64,000 bases of DNA from Carboxylicivirga marina (GCF_016612505.1 NZ_JAENRR010000028.1:1-64000); one strand, 5' to 3'. Shown: positions 16,331-25,661, counted from the stretch's first letter. Notes: a model not told the origin generated them from the letters alone. Numbers and translations are program-made.

Positions 16331-16356
16331 TTGTATCTTTAATCTTATGTCCTTTA

Positions 16357-17445
16357 TTACCACTTATCAATCTCTTCTTTTAATATAGCCCAATGTTCAT
16401 CGTTTAGCTCATAGGGTGTAAAAATGCAAATGCCCGAAGCGCCACCCCGCTTAGAAGCCTGAATGCCCAATTGAAAATCCTTTGGCGTATCAAAAGCTGG
16501 CATGTATAACCCGCTATATAAAGGCACTCGCTCATTTATAGCCGCCACACCTTCAACACAACATGCTTCAATCCAGTTGATATCTTCACGATAGAAACTT
16601 TGATAATTCATTGGGTAATAAGCATCAATACCCCACTTATCCCATTCCTGGCGAACCAGCTTTTTAGAAATGGTTGGTGTTGGAAATACTGCCGCATTTA
16701 TTTTGTTGCCTTTGGCATGCACGGCCTTAGATAATTGTGCCACTGTTTCAGTTACCATATCGTATCTAAACTGACGCCATTTGTCATTATCCGGCGCAGC
16801 ATCGCCAAACGCTGAAGCATCTTCTCCTGTTTCTTTTTTGTAGCGTTCAATGCAATCGTCGCAATAGCAGAAATCAAATTCGGCATATTCTTTATCCATC
16901 ACCAAACCATAAACATCCCACAAATCACGGGCTAATATCACATCCGAATGACGAATATAATCCAGATGCACTCCATCAATATCTGGAACCACAGCCAGGT
17001 CTTCAACCAGCTTGGTCAAATAGGCTCTAACCTCAGGCTTGGTTGGGCATAACCACTTATAATAATCAACAAAAGGCTGATGCTCGGCAGTAGAACGTCC
17101 ATCGCGACTAACGGTGTACCAATCGGCATGTTCGCTTAACAATTTATCATCGTAGCGACGAAGAATGGTTTGCCAGGCATGCAGTTCGAGGCCATGCTTG
17201 TGAGCCAACTCAACAGCGGCAGCATATTTCTCAAGTGTGGTTTGATACATGACGCCGTCGAAGCCCGTTTCTTTAAGCTTGATAAACATCTTCTCAAGTT
17301 CGGCAGTGCCTTCATTTTTACCTTCGCCCATCCACACATAATGTTTGGCAGTTGAAGTTTCTTTGGCTGGCTGACATGCACTCATTAAAACAAGAGTGCC
17401 TACAAAAAGTGCACTTATTAGCTTTTTAAAAATTGTCATAGTCAT
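16357..17445 (-). CDS. GHL10-like putative glycosidase lipoprotein
   Basis: The 362-residue product has a lipoprotein signal (LMSAC, Cys23) and a single TIM-barrel domain of the GHL10/family-10-like glycosyl hydrolase type. Characteristic pieces are ETGFDGVMYQTT, HGLELHAWQTILRR, the HLDYIRH strand end near residue 160, which carries a conserved Asp, and the late barrel DAYYPMNYQSFY. FCYCDDCIERY provides three cysteines, possibly a metal or disulfide site. Such proteins are thought to act on bacterial or host glycans, but activities are mostly unproved. It is 116 bp upstream of the GH20 gene, so the two likely form one transcription unit. An ATG two codons inside is an alternative start. Confidence 0.75.
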   Translation of the reverse strand: MTMTIFKKLISALFVGTLVLMSACQPAKETSTAKHYVWMGEGKNEGTAELEKMFIKLKETGFDGVMYQTTLEKYAAAVELAHKHGLELHAWQTILRRYDDKLLSEHADWYTVSRDGRSTAEHQPFVDYYKWLCPTKPEVRAYLTKLVEDLAVVPDIDGVHLDYIRHSDVILARDLWDVYGLVMDKEYAEFDFCYCDDCIERYKKETGEDASAFGDAAPDNDKWRQFRYDMVTETVAQLSKAVHAKGNKINAAVFPTPTISKKLVRQEWDKWGIDAYYPMNYQSFYREDINWIEACCVEGVAAINERVPLYSGLYMPAFDTPKDFQLGIQASKRGGASGICIFTPYELNDEHWAILKEEIDKW

Positions 17446-17542
17446 ACTTTTTTAAGGATTCAATCTCTAATGTCAACCTTTTATTTTAAAGTTCGAAATA
17501 TAGAGAGTCACACAGACACTGAATTGAAATCTTGTTACAGAT

Positions 17543-17923
17543 AATTGAACAAATGTGCCATATCTTTTTTTCCTTTCATGCTACAACATAAGCTTGAAAT
17601 TAATATTCATCTCTATGTCTGAGAGTTGTAAACCACCTTAGCGCTCATTTAAGTTTATTGGCGCTTCGCCCAAACCCGACATCCTTTTTTAGCTTGAACC
17701 AAAAAACGATGGAAAAAAGTTCAAGGCTTCTTGTGTAATCCCTTACTTATTCAGCTCAGTCCAAACTGCGGCCGTGGGATCTTCGAACAAGTTCTCAGCT
17801 TCACGGTCTTACTATGGACTTCTCTTCAACAAAAGCGATAACACAAGAGGCCATTCCTATGGTATTATCAGTATTTTGTTGTTGAATTCTAAATCAATTG
17901 AACAAATGTGCCATATCTTTTTT
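17543..17923. repeat. 28-bp direct repeats enclosing a gene-free 325-bp segment
   Basis: AATTGAACAAATGTGCCATA followed by TCTTTTTT occurs at 17543-17570 and 17896-17923, identical over 28 bp and 353 bp apart. The DNA between contains GGCGCTTCGCC, a hairpin, followed by CCAAACCCGACATCC and a purine-rich run, and has no credible gene. The right-hand copy ends 31 bp before the oxidoreductase start, so it may supply its promoter region. A small non-autonomous element flanked by duplicated target DNA, or a segmental duplication, would explain this. The rest of the gap 17446-17954 holds nothing else I can support. Confidence 0.7.
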
Positions 17924-17954
17924 CTTTTGATGAGACTAATGTTGAACACGACAC

Positions 17955-18962
17955 ATGCAAAAAACAGAAAGTACTGATATTTTGATAGTTGGTCAGGGAC
18001 TGGCCGGAACACTCCTTTCTTATCAGTTATTCAAGAAAAATATAGCACATAAAGTGATTGATACACTCAAGGATGGCAGTGCATCACGGGCAGCTGCCGG
18101 ATTAATCAATCCGATTGTGGTTAAACGGGTAACAAAAACCTGGCAGGCCGACTTGTTTTACCCTTATACGCATCAGCTTTATCAGGAACTGGAATCGCTG
18201 TTACAAACACGCTTTTATTACCCAATGGCTATTAACAAGCTTTATGGAAGCGACGATGAGCAGTTCTGGCATCATCGTTACGAAAAAGAACAGCTGGATA
18301 ACTATATTTCGGTTAAGGCCAGGCATGATTTGCCCAATGGAATTCATCAGCCCTATGGCTACGGCACCATTAAGCCATGTGCCCGACTCGATATGGCTAC
18401 CATGCTTGAGAGTTACCGGCAGTTTCTTCAAAAAAATGATGCCTTGATAGAAAAGGATTTTAAGGATGAAGATCTGGAATTGACGGATAATTGCCTACAG
18501 TGGCAAGGCCTGTCAGCCAATAAAGTGATTTTTTGCCGGGGAAGTTTTGATACCGAAAGTCGTTTTTTCTCCCATTTAAAGTGGAACAATACCAAAGGTG
18601 AGTTACTGGATGTTAAGGTAGCAGGGCTCAAGCTGAACAACATCATTAGTAAAGGAGTATTTGTGATGCCTGTTGGTGAGCAGCGTTTTAAAATTGGTGC
18701 TACCTATGCTCACCATTGGGAGAACCTGTTACCAACAGAAAATAAGTTGAATGAATTAGCAGACAAGTGGCAAACCATTTCCTCTCTTCCACTTAAAATT
18801 AAGCAACAAATAACCGGCATACGTCCAACATTAGCCGACAGAAGGCCGGTATTAAAAATGTTAGATGACTACCCGCAAATAGGCATCTTCAATGGATTAG
18901 GCTCAAGAGGTGGCCTAATGGCACCGTATTTGGCAAAGGAGATGGTAGCAAAGATTCAATAA
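17955..18962 (+). CDS. FAD-dependent oxidoreductase (DAO family)
   Basis: The 335-residue protein starts with a Rossmann dinucleotide site (DILIVGQGLAGTLLSYQL, GxGxxG near 14-19) and ends with the second FAD contact typical of the D-amino-acid-oxidase/MnmC-C family (ITGIRPTLADRRPVL, then GIFNGLGSRGGLMAPYLA). The stretch SRAAAGLINPIVVKRVTKTW is diagnostic for this Bacteroidota group. The group is annotated only as an FAD-dependent oxidoreductase; the resemblance to the MnmC C-domain is limited. It is cytoplasmic. Its start lies next to the right-hand 28-bp repeat. It is convergent with the DUF5723 gene, sharing a bidirectional hairpin at 19014. Confidence 0.8.
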   Translation: MQKTESTDILIVGQGLAGTLLSYQLFKKNIAHKVIDTLKDGSASRAAAGLINPIVVKRVTKTWQADLFYPYTHQLYQELESLLQTRFYYPMAINKLYGSDDEQFWHHRYEKEQLDNYISVKARHDLPNGIHQPYGYGTIKPCARLDMATMLESYRQFLQKNDALIEKDFKDEDLELTDNCLQWQGLSANKVIFCRGSFDTESRFFSHLKWNNTKGELLDVKVAGLKLNNIISKGVFVMPVGEQRFKIGATYAHHWENLLPTENKLNELADKWQTISSLPLKIKQQITGIRPTLADRRPVLKMLDDYPQIGIFNGLGSRGGLMAPYLAKEMVAKIQ

Positions 18963-19012
18963 CGTGAAATCAATTTATTTTTTACATCGAACTCACGTTC
19001 AATCATACAAAA

Positions 19013-19038
19013 AAGCCGCTCTTATTCGAAAGCGGCTA
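19013..19038 (-). terminator. Terminator between convergent genes
   Basis: AGCCGCT (19014-19020) pairs with AGCGGCT (19031-19037). On the minus strand the stem is followed by TTTTTT, so it serves the DUF5723 gene best. It may also stop plus-strand transcripts. A second inverted pair, AACGTGA (18961) and TCACGTT (18993), overlaps the oxidoreductase stop codon. Confidence 0.8.
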
Positions 19039-19058
19039 TATATTGAAACGCTATAGTT

Positions 19059-20459
19059 TTATTCAACACTCTCTTCAACTACTTCCTCTACTTTCTTGCG
19101 CTTACCATTAAACACAAAGTTAATTCCTAGTCGCGCATTCACATATTTGGCAGTTTCAGGCTTAAGCGCTGAACTCAGGTTATCAGAAACAGCATAAATC
19201 TGTAGGGCTCCCAAATTAAGTGCAACACCTGCTCCAAAATTAGAAGGCGCATTTTTCATATACGAATAAGTTAAGGAGGTCGATAGTATTCGTCCGGCCT
19301 GCAAACCTGCACCTGCTGTAACTTGTGGTACCAGCATATCTTCTACAAAGTAGTTTTTAGAGATAACACCTAAGTTAAGCCACTGCTTTGGCTGATAGTT
19401 CAGTGAAACATTAAAACTACCCATTAAGCCTGTTTTATAGCCTTCGGAGTCACTGCTAAAACGAAAAGCATCTTCCAAATCATCAAGGACCTTATCAAAA
19501 TCGTCTTCATCACTTTCGTTACCGGTTATTTCATCAGAGATATCAATGCCATCATACTCAAAGCTACCTTTGGTAAACAAGCGCGAGGTCTCACCTTTCC
19601 ATTTGATAAAGCCTAAATCGTTAACTGCAGCTCCTAACACCAGCTTATCGTTAAACTTGTAATTAGCACCAAAGTCAAAACCCCAACCTGTATTATTGGT
19701 ACTTAATAGCTCATCCTCAATATCATCTTTTACTTCAACGCCATCAACATAACCATTTTCATCGTAAGTGATGTCTAAGGGAATATTGGTACGAAAAGAG
19801 GCATCCGACGTCAATCGCATGTTACCGTTCGCAAAAGTCTCCATATCCAGATTAAAGTATTCGGAATGAACATTGGCAACACCTATCAGATACTTCACAC
19901 GCATACCCACTGTTAATCGATCGTTGATGGTTCGGGAGGCACCTAGTGCTATTTCATTATAGTCGATACCATTGACGTATAAATTGGAGAATGAATGGTT
20001 AATCGGTTTATTGTTATCGTAATCCCAGTTGCCTTGTCTCAGATTCATTAATGATACCGGGTATTTTATTTTGGCTTTCAGCTTGTGATTAATATCAAAA
20101 GTGAAAAACCATTTTTTAGCCGCGAAACCAAAACCAATCACCTGAAGTGAGCTTTCAGTAGCCAGGAGGTTATCTTCCTGCATTTGACTGGCTGCATAAT
20201 CTAAATCGACGACTAATGAGTCAGATTGAGCTCCTGTTCCTGAACGGATGATGTCATCCCACGAAAAACCTGAATTGCCACTATTAATCTGTACACTACC
20301 AAGTGCCGGCATGGCTAAATACCACTTTTTTACCGGACGGAATGAGGCATTTAATTGTGTTGATTGAGGAATGCCTTTTGTGAAAAATAAAGAGTTATCT
20401 TGCGCCTTGGCCGACCCACAAAAGGCTAATATGATAATTGCAATATAAAGTTGCTTCAT
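19059..20459 (-). CDS. DUF5723 outer-membrane beta-barrel protein
   Basis: The 466-residue protein has a signal peptide (cleavage after GSAKA) and the DUF5723 pattern: NSLFFTKGIPQSTQLNASFRP at the mature N-terminus, then strands alternating aromatic and small residues, as in FadL/PorV-like barrels (LGASRTINDRLTVGMRVKYL, NYKFNDKLVLGAAVNDLG). The end is charged (KKVEEVVEESVE). In Bacteroidota this family often lies behind a large lipoprotein, as here, 20 bp after its stop codon. A role in the outer membrane is likely; transport or assembly function is unknown. Confidence 0.8.
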   Translation of the reverse strand: MKQLYIAIIILAFCGSAKAQDNSLFFTKGIPQSTQLNASFRPVKKWYLAMPALGSVQINSGNSGFSWDDIIRSGTGAQSDSLVVDLDYAASQMQEDNLLATESSLQVIGFGFAAKKWFFTFDINHKLKAKIKYPVSLMNLRQGNWDYDNNKPINHSFSNLYVNGIDYNEIALGASRTINDRLTVGMRVKYLIGVANVHSEYFNLDMETFANGNMRLTSDASFRTNIPLDITYDENGYVDGVEVKDDIEDELLSTNNTGWGFDFGANYKFNDKLVLGAAVNDLGFIKWKGETSRLFTKGSFEYDGIDISDEITGNESDEDDFDKVLDDLEDAFRFSSDSEGYKTGLMGSFNVSLNYQPKQWLNLGVISKNYFVEDMLVPQVTAGAGLQAGRILSTSLTYSYMKNAPSNFGAGVALNLGALQIYAVSDNLSSALKPETAKYVNARLGINFVFNGKRKKVEEVVEESVE

Positions 20460-20478
20460 TGCAGTTGCTTCTACTAGG

Positions 20479-21984
20479 TTAATTATTGTATTCTATCTTT
20501 CCACGAATTGCCATCTGCATTTGCAAAGCATCATTCTTTTGAAATACCACTGTCTGACCTTTATCGTAATCAGTTGTATTCAAACGCAGGCTAACATGTA
20601 ATTCATCCGAATTCCTTAAGCTTTCTAATTGAGATTCAGTCAAGTCAATTTCGATTAAGGCACTGGAAGCTTTGGTCACAACACCACTTGCAGCATCAAC
20701 TTCTGCAGCATTAATTATTTCAATATCCATGGTTTCAAGTACTGATTGTGTTTCAGCATGGTAAAACTTGATACTGGCCGATGCAGCAATTGGCAATCCA
20801 TTTTCTGAAGCAAAAACAAGGGTGGCCTTTGCTAAGTCATCAATGGCATCAATATCATCCAATTCAATAACTTCATCTTCCAGTTCGGCGTTGAGCTTCA
20901 ATTCCAGAGGCACTTCAATACCATAACCCACATAAATACGATCCTCATCTGTCATTTCCACTTCTTCCGTTATTTCTCCATTTGGATTTAAGGTTAGAAG
21001 TCCGGCATATATTAATTGCTCCGGTGTTTTAGCGATAAATGAATTAATGTTTGAGTTATCATTATTTAAAACGAATCGCGTACGAACAGTAGGTTCTGTT
21101 GCATTATTGCTTTCCATTGTAAAAGGTTGCGATGCCAGGTTTATTTTTTCACCACTATATATTCCGTCAAAAGTAGTAGCAATAAGCCCCTTAAAAGGTG
21201 TCCCATTATCAATAATGACACTTAGCTCTGGGTTAGCAAATTCGATGTCCCCTGGGATATCTTCCAAAACATCAAAATCAAGATCATAAGTTCCTTCATC
21301 CATTGTTACCTGATTCTCTCCCATTGTTCCTTTTACATAGCTTAACAACAACTCGTCAAACTGAAGATTTAGTGAACCTATAGAATTGCCATAAAACCCT
21401 CCATTATATAATGGCTGTATCTTCACACTAGCGTTTAATGTATTATCGCTTAATGCAAAACGATCGCCGGTAAATGTTTGCTCTGCCAGTTCATTATTTC
21501 TAATTTCTAATTGTATCACCCGGTCAGTACCACTCTCTGTTTCCAAAGTAATTTCTAACAATAATGGTACTTCAAGATTATTACCTCGGGCAGCCACCCT
21601 GTAGTTTAGCTCCATAACACTAATGGAAGCATCAGGAATACTAAACTCTACGGCCTGATTCTGCTCTATTGTATTTTGCGTATTAAATACGACAAAAGGT
21701 ATCGACACATCAACATCAGATGCCGATAGTCGAAAGAAATCATTGATGCCAACATATTCCATCGAGTCATTCTCTTGAAATAGTATAATTCTATCTCCAT
21801 CATATTTCACCTTATCCGTTTGGTCAGATAATATATCTGCCATTGACACTGTTGACTTGGCTAATGGAATAGAAAGTCCAACCGTTGTATCCACATCATC
21901 AACCAAGAGGTTAGTATCAAACTCATCCCCAATACAGCCTGCTAAAATGCATGTGAATAACAGGCCACTCAAAATTTTTTTCAT
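20479..21984 (-). CDS. Large beta-rich lipoprotein, partner of DUF5723
   Basis: The 501-residue lipoprotein (LAGC, Cys17, then IGDEFD) is almost entirely predicted beta-strand and strongly acidic. I do not recognise a named domain. The first mature residues (DTNLLVDDVDTTVGLSIPLAKSTVSMADIL) recur in Bacteroidota proteins encoded just before DUF5723 genes, so the pair probably works together in the outer membrane. There is one Cys only. It is cotranscribed with the following gene. Confidence 0.65.
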   Translation of the reverse strand: MKKILSGLLFTCILAGCIGDEFDTNLLVDDVDTTVGLSIPLAKSTVSMADILSDQTDKVKYDGDRIILFQENDSMEYVGINDFFRLSASDVDVSIPFVVFNTQNTIEQNQAVEFSIPDASISVMELNYRVAARGNNLEVPLLLEITLETESGTDRVIQLEIRNNELAEQTFTGDRFALSDNTLNASVKIQPLYNGGFYGNSIGSLNLQFDELLLSYVKGTMGENQVTMDEGTYDLDFDVLEDIPGDIEFANPELSVIIDNGTPFKGLIATTFDGIYSGEKINLASQPFTMESNNATEPTVRTRFVLNNDNSNINSFIAKTPEQLIYAGLLTLNPNGEITEEVEMTDEDRIYVGYGIEVPLELKLNAELEDEVIELDDIDAIDDLAKATLVFASENGLPIAASASIKFYHAETQSVLETMDIEIINAAEVDAASGVVTKASSALIEIDLTESQLESLRNSDELHVSLRLNTTDYDKGQTVVFQKNDALQMQMAIRGKIEYNN

Positions 21985-22257
21985 ACTATTATTGTCTTAA
22001 TTCACTGAAAAGACGAGACATACCCGTTTCAGGTTACTTTATTCAGGCCATGTAACTTTCTTTTCAATCCCCATTTTGATAATACAAACGGGTAAACGCA
22101 GTCCACGCCTTATTGTTACAATAATTATTCGACTATTTTGACTGATATTTATCACGAAATAACGCCATAGAACTAGAAGTCTGTGAACATGACGCTTATG
22201 GTGTATGAGCAAAAATAAAAGCTCATAAATATTACATGAAAGCTTAAAAATAAGTGA
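21985..22257. other. Gap with short inverted repeats
   Basis: This is the upstream region of the lipoprotein-DUF5723 operon. It contains TATGAGC (22204) paired with GCTCATA (22221) around an A-rich loop, and GGTTAC/GTAAC near 22031-22055. No gene is credible here. Either pair could be regulatory; neither has a T-run. Confidence 0.4.
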
Positions 22258-22282
22258 CAAAAAACCGGCTCTAAGGCCGGTT
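22258..22282 (-). terminator. Terminator of the grpE-dnaJ operon
   Basis: Read on the minus strand, AACCGGC pairs with GCCGGTT (22263-22282) and is followed by TTTTTTG. It lies 24 bp after the dnaJ stop codon. Confidence 0.85.
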
Positions 22283-22305
22283 TCAATCGTATTTGAGGAT
22301 AAATA

Positions 22306-23457
22306 TTAATCAAACATGTTTCGCATTCGACTAAAAAAGCTTTCTCCACTTCCTTTTTTAGGTTCAAAACTTTCGGCACCTCTGAACTTTTCAACGATTT
22401 TACGCTCGTCTTTGTCCAGGTCCTTCGGAATAAAAACCTGAATATGTACCAGTAAATCACCTCGACCATAGCTATTCACCTCAGGTAGTCCTTTGCCACG
22501 CAGACGAAGAATTTTTCCAGGCTGTGTGCCAGCATCAATCTTCACCTTAACAGCACCTTCAACCGTTGGAATCTCAGCTGTCATACCAAGTATGGCATCC
22601 GGGATACTCACATTTAAGCTATAGATTAGGTTATTACCGTCACGAACTAATTCAGGATGCTTCTCTTCTTCAATCAGCACCAATAAATCACCATTCACAC
22701 CACCACGGCGAGCCGCATTACCTTTACCCGAAACGGATAATTGCATGCCTTCTTCTACCCCAGCAGGAATATTAAGACTAATGATTTCTTCATCTCGCAT
22801 AATACCTTCACCAGCACAGTGATTACACTTGTTAGTAATGATTTTTCCTTCACCACCACAAGTCGGACAAGTTGATGCTGTTTGCATCTGTCCCAATATG
22901 GTATTAGAAATTCGTGTAACCTGGCCACTACCATGACAAGTTGAACAGTTGCTGTATGAAGAACCATTTTCAGCACCTGAACCACTACAGTGATTACACT
23001 CTACATATTTCTTAACCTTGATTTTCTTTTCAGCACCATTGGCAATCTCACTCAGGTTAAGCTTTACTTTTACGCGTAGGTTCGAACCTTTATTCACACG
23101 ACGACCGCCACGTGATGAACCGCCACCAAAACCGCCGAATCCACCAAAGCCGCCACCAAAAATATCGCCAAAGTGCGAGAAGATGTCATCCATAGACATA
23201 CCTCCGCCACCAAAGCCACCACCAGCAGCACCACCAACACCGGCATGCCCATATTGGTCGTAACGCTGACGTTTTTCGTCGCTGGAAAGAACCTCGTATG
23301 CTTCAGCTGCTTCCTTAAACTTCTCTTCAGCTGCTTTGTCGCCCTGGTTTTTATCCGGGTGAAATTTTATGGCTTTCTTTCGGTAGGCCTTCTTTATTTC
23401 ATCTTTTGAAGCACCTTTTGACACTTCCAGCACTTCATAATAATCTCTTTTAGACAT
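22306..23457 (-). CDS. dnaJ: Chaperone protein DnaJ
   Basis: This is the Hsp40 co-chaperone that loads clients on DnaK and stimulates its ATPase. All class-I parts are present in 383 residues: a J-domain with HPD (KFHPDKNQ, near 33), a Gly/Phe linker ([21 protein letters not shown]), four zinc motifs ([32 protein letters not shown]) between about 150 and 215, and the C-terminal substrate domains ([22 protein letters not shown]). It follows grpE by 12 bp, the standard heat-shock pairing. dnaK is not in the window. Confidence 0.98.
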   Translation of the reverse strand: MSKRDYYEVLEVSKGASKDEIKKAYRKKAIKFHPDKNQGDKAAEEKFKEAAEAYEVLSSDEKRQRYDQYGHAGVGGAAGGGFGGGGMSMDDIFSHFGDIFGGGFGGFGGFGGGSSRGGRRVNKGSNLRVKVKLNLSEIANGAEKKIKVKKYVECNHCSGSGAENGSSYSNCSTCHGSGQVTRISNTILGQMQTASTCPTCGGEGKIITNKCNHCAGEGIMRDEEIISLNIPAGVEEGMQLSVSGKGNAARRGGVNGDLLVLIEEEKHPELVRDGNNLIYSLNVSIPDAILGMTAEIPTVEGAVKVKIDAGTQPGKILRLRGKGLPEVNSYGRGDLLVHIQVFIPKDLDKDERKIVEKFRGAESFEPKKGSGESFFSRMRNMFD

Positions 23458-23469
23458 AGTTCAGCTTAT

Positions 23470-24069
23470 TTATTCGCCTACAACGACTTTTGAAAAACGC
23501 ACAACCTTTTCGTGCAATGTATAGCCCTTTTCGATACAATCAATCACTTTCCCTTTCATCTCATCACTTGGGGCAGGAATTTTAGTAACTGCCTCATGGA
23601 CATCTGTATCAAAATCTTTTTCTTTTGCTTCAATCTCTTTCATACCCTGCTGCCCAAGAAAGTCATTGAATTTGGTATGAATCAATTGCATCCCTTCTTT
23701 TAATGCATCTACATCTTTGGCTTCATCCATATGATTCATGGCTCTGTCAAGGTCATCAATAACGGGTAGTAAGGCTAATAGGATACTTTCACCAGCAGTT
23801 TTAGTCAATTCCATTTTCTCCTTTAAAGTACGACGACGATAGTTATCATATTCAGCACTTAAACGAAGGTATTTATCATTTGCTTCTTTCAACTTCTCAA
23901 TTGCTGCCTCTTCTTCACTTTGCTCAGGAACATCTTCAGTCTGTTCTTCGTTGCTCTCTTCGTTTTGCTCCTCAGAAACCTCTTCATTCATTTCATTAAT
24001 CCTCTCATTGGCTTGCGCATCCATTGCCTTCTCTTTAGCTTTCTCCTTTTTAGATGACTTCTTATCCAT
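23470..24069 (-). CDS. grpE: Nucleotide exchange factor GrpE
   Basis: The 199-residue DnaK exchange factor has a disordered Glu-rich N-terminus (about 1-55), a long helix (EKLKEANDKYLRLSAEYDNYRRRTLKEK, given as region about 57-85) and the C-terminal beta-wing with GYTLHEKVVRFSKVVVG. The conserved VIDDLDRAM is present. It is the first gene of a two-gene operon with dnaJ. A TAAATTTG box 63 bp upstream is the likely promoter. Confidence 0.97.
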   Translation of the reverse strand: MDKKSSKKEKAKEKAMDAQANERINEMNEEVSEEQNEESNEEQTEDVPEQSEEEAAIEKLKEANDKYLRLSAEYDNYRRRTLKEKMELTKTAGESILLALLPVIDDLDRAMNHMDEAKDVDALKEGMQLIHTKFNDFLGQQGMKEIEAKEKDFDTDVHEAVTKIPAPSDEMKGKVIDCIEKGYTLHEKVVRFSKVVVGE

Positions 24070-24131
24070 TATATCTAGCTTTTTTTGTTTCTCATTTACG
24101 TTCTGCTTTCACAAGGCAGAATTCAACGCTG

Positions 24132-24139
24132 CAAATTTA
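24132..24139 (-). promoter_or_regulatory. Putative -7 box before grpE
   Basis: On the minus strand TAAATTTG is followed by CAGC and matches TAnnTTTG. The same TTTGCA continuation is seen before HU, rplY and prs. The -33 element is not well placed. Confidence 0.4.
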
Positions 24140-24223
24140 CAATTATTCTGCCAAGTTATTAAGGATAGACAAAATGACAGTTTTAATAGAAATTGCTTGC
24201 AATACTTACCGCCTGATATGACA

Positions 24224-24256
24224 AAAGGCACTTCCAACATATTTGAAAGTGCCTTT
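24224..24256 (-). terminator. Bidirectional terminator after the thioredoxin pair
   Basis: AGGCACTT (24226-24233) pairs with AAGTGCCT (24247-24254). On the minus strand a T-rich run (TTTTGT) follows, and on the plus strand TTTTT. It closes the two-gene thioredoxin operon. Confidence 0.8.
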
Positions 24257-24272
24257 TTGCCATTTTATCAGC

Positions 24273-24800
24273 TTATTTTACTAAGCCTTGTAGTGTTGAT
24301 TTTAAGTGATGTCCTCGAAGGTTTTTAGCAATGATGATTCCATCTTTGTCAATAAGAAAATTCATTGGAATTCCATTGACACCGTACATTGCCGCCGCCC
24401 TGCTATTCCAACCGGCTAAATCACTTACATGGTAAGGCCAACTTAGCTTATCATCTATAATAGCCTGCTCCCATGCTTTTTGCTTTTTATCCAACGAAAC
24501 ACTAAAAACAGTAAAGCCGTCACCAGCATTAAAAGTTTTATCCTTGTATGTATTAAACGCTTCTACCACAACAGGATTTTCACGACGACAAGGTCCGCAC
24601 CAGCTGGCCCAGAAATCGATAAGAACCAATTGACCACGTAGTGCTTCCAACTCCATCACTTTTCCATCCGGATTACGAAGATTAATATTTGGAGCAATAT
24701 CGCCAATGTCAGTTCCTTTCTTCTGAGCATGCCCAGAAAAAACGGAAAATACCATAAATACAATAATTACCCCTAAAGAGTATTTAGCTAATTGTTTCAT
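24273..24800 (-). CDS. TlpA/ResA-like thioredoxin
   Basis: The 175-residue exported protein-disulfide reductase has a signal peptide (cleavage near GHAQ, residue 26), a thioredoxin-like AhpC/TSA-type core, and the active site WCGPC with Cys68 and Cys71. The cis-proline region is GIPMNFLIDKDG. Such proteins reduce periplasmic disulfides, for example in cytochrome c maturation or cysteine-rich envelope proteins, taking electrons from DsbD-type membrane proteins; a dsbD gene is at 43399. It follows a cysteine-less homologue by 17 bp. Confidence 0.9.
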   Translation of the reverse strand: MKQLAKYSLGVIIVFMVFSVFSGHAQKKGTDIGDIAPNINLRNPDGKVMELEALRGQLVLIDFWASWCGPCRRENPVVVEAFNTYKDKTFNAGDGFTVFSVSLDKKQKAWEQAIIDDKLSWPYHVSDLAGWNSRAAAMYGVNGIPMNFLIDKDGIIIAKNLRGHHLKSTLQGLVK

Positions 24801-24817
24801 AAAAAGTTGTTGTGAGA

Positions 24818-25348
24818 TTAAATCGAAGCAAGAAAGGCTAGCGATTTTTCAATCGTTGAATACTTGACGTCTGAATTAATGATACGTCCCTCACCGTCAA
24901 TAAGAATATTAACCGGCTGATTGATGTTATACATCTTGCTAATACTACTGTTAGCGCCCATGAATTCGCAGATATGCATAAATTCCATGGTTTCATCTTG
25001 CTCAATGGCAAGGTTTAGTGGTGCTTTAAAACGGTCAAGCGAGATACTTACCACTACAAACTCTTCCCCCTTATAAAAAGAAGCTTGTTTATATTGCGAA
25101 TACAGTTGATTCAAATGGTAATTATTCATGCGTGACTGTGCATCGTAGGACGCCCAAAAATTTAATAGAACCATTTTTCCTTCCAGGTCTTTTAAATTAA
25201 ATGGCGTACCATCGATAAGCTGGGTTTGAAACTCCGGTGCTTTATTACCGGCTTCCAAACCAACTATAGCATCCTGATTGTCACTAATAGATGACAAAAA
25301 GAACAAGCCCACAGTTACAGTAGCTAATATTAACTTTAGCTGCTTCAT
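24818..25348 (-). CDS. Thioredoxin-fold protein lacking both active-site cysteines
   Basis: This is a clear homologue of the next gene (same length, MKQL start, APxF/I, GK/GQLVL, cis-Pro loop), but the WCGPC site is replaced by YDAQS: Asp69 and Ser72 stand where the two catalytic cysteines should be. The remaining frame is intact (176 residues, signal peptide, INQPVNILIDGEG), so this is not simple decay. Without the cysteines it cannot be a disulfide reductase. It may bind clients or partner with the active paralogue. It is the first gene of the operon; the promoter is at 25462. Confidence 0.85.
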   Translation of the reverse strand: MKQLKLILATVTVGLFFLSSISDNQDAIVGLEAGNKAPEFQTQLIDGTPFNLKDLEGKMVLLNFWASYDAQSRMNNYHLNQLYSQYKQASFYKGEEFVVVSISLDRFKAPLNLAIEQDETMEFMHICEFMGANSSISKMYNINQPVNILIDGEGRIINSDVKYSTIEKSLAFLASI

Positions 25349-25461
25349 GATACGTTAATTGAATTAATTATCGGTGTAAAGTTTCAGAAAAATAAACGAG
25401 GTATTTTTTCTTTTTAGATGAACATGCAGTTTTATGTGATGAAGTGTGTGATTTCTGTATG

Positions 25462-25490
25462 CAAAAGTAAATTGAATGATTTCAAGCAAC
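25462..25490 (-). promoter_or_regulatory. Promoter of the thioredoxin pair
   Basis: On the minus strand TTG (25490-25488) is separated by 18 bp from TACTTTTG (25469-25462), a good fit to TTTG-N19-TAnnTTTG. The predicted leader is about 105 nt, unusually long. The rest of 25349-25661 is AT-rich without a gene. Confidence 0.5.
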
Positions 25491-25612
25491 AATTATAACA
25501 CACTTGTTTTTGTAGAATCTATTTTTATATTAGTCAATCTTAAACAATAACAACCTGAATATCTGCATCTTAAAATGTGAATAGTCTAAATTATTTGTGT
25601 AGAATAAATCTA

Positions 25613-25635
25613 AATAGGCTAATTACCAGCCTATT
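25613..25635 (-). terminator. Probable terminator after murA
   Basis: AATAGGCT (25613) pairs with AGCCTATT (ending 25635). On the minus strand the stem is followed by TAGATTTATT, a weak T-run. It lies 27 bp after the murA stop codon. Confidence 0.55.
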
Positions 25636-25661
25636 ATACACCTAAATAATGTTAAAGTATT

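Noticed and set aside
17774-17977. A 67-codon frame in the segment between the 28-bp repeats
   Set aside because: It overlaps the start of the oxidoreductase gene, lacks a ribosome site and has no recognisable protein character.
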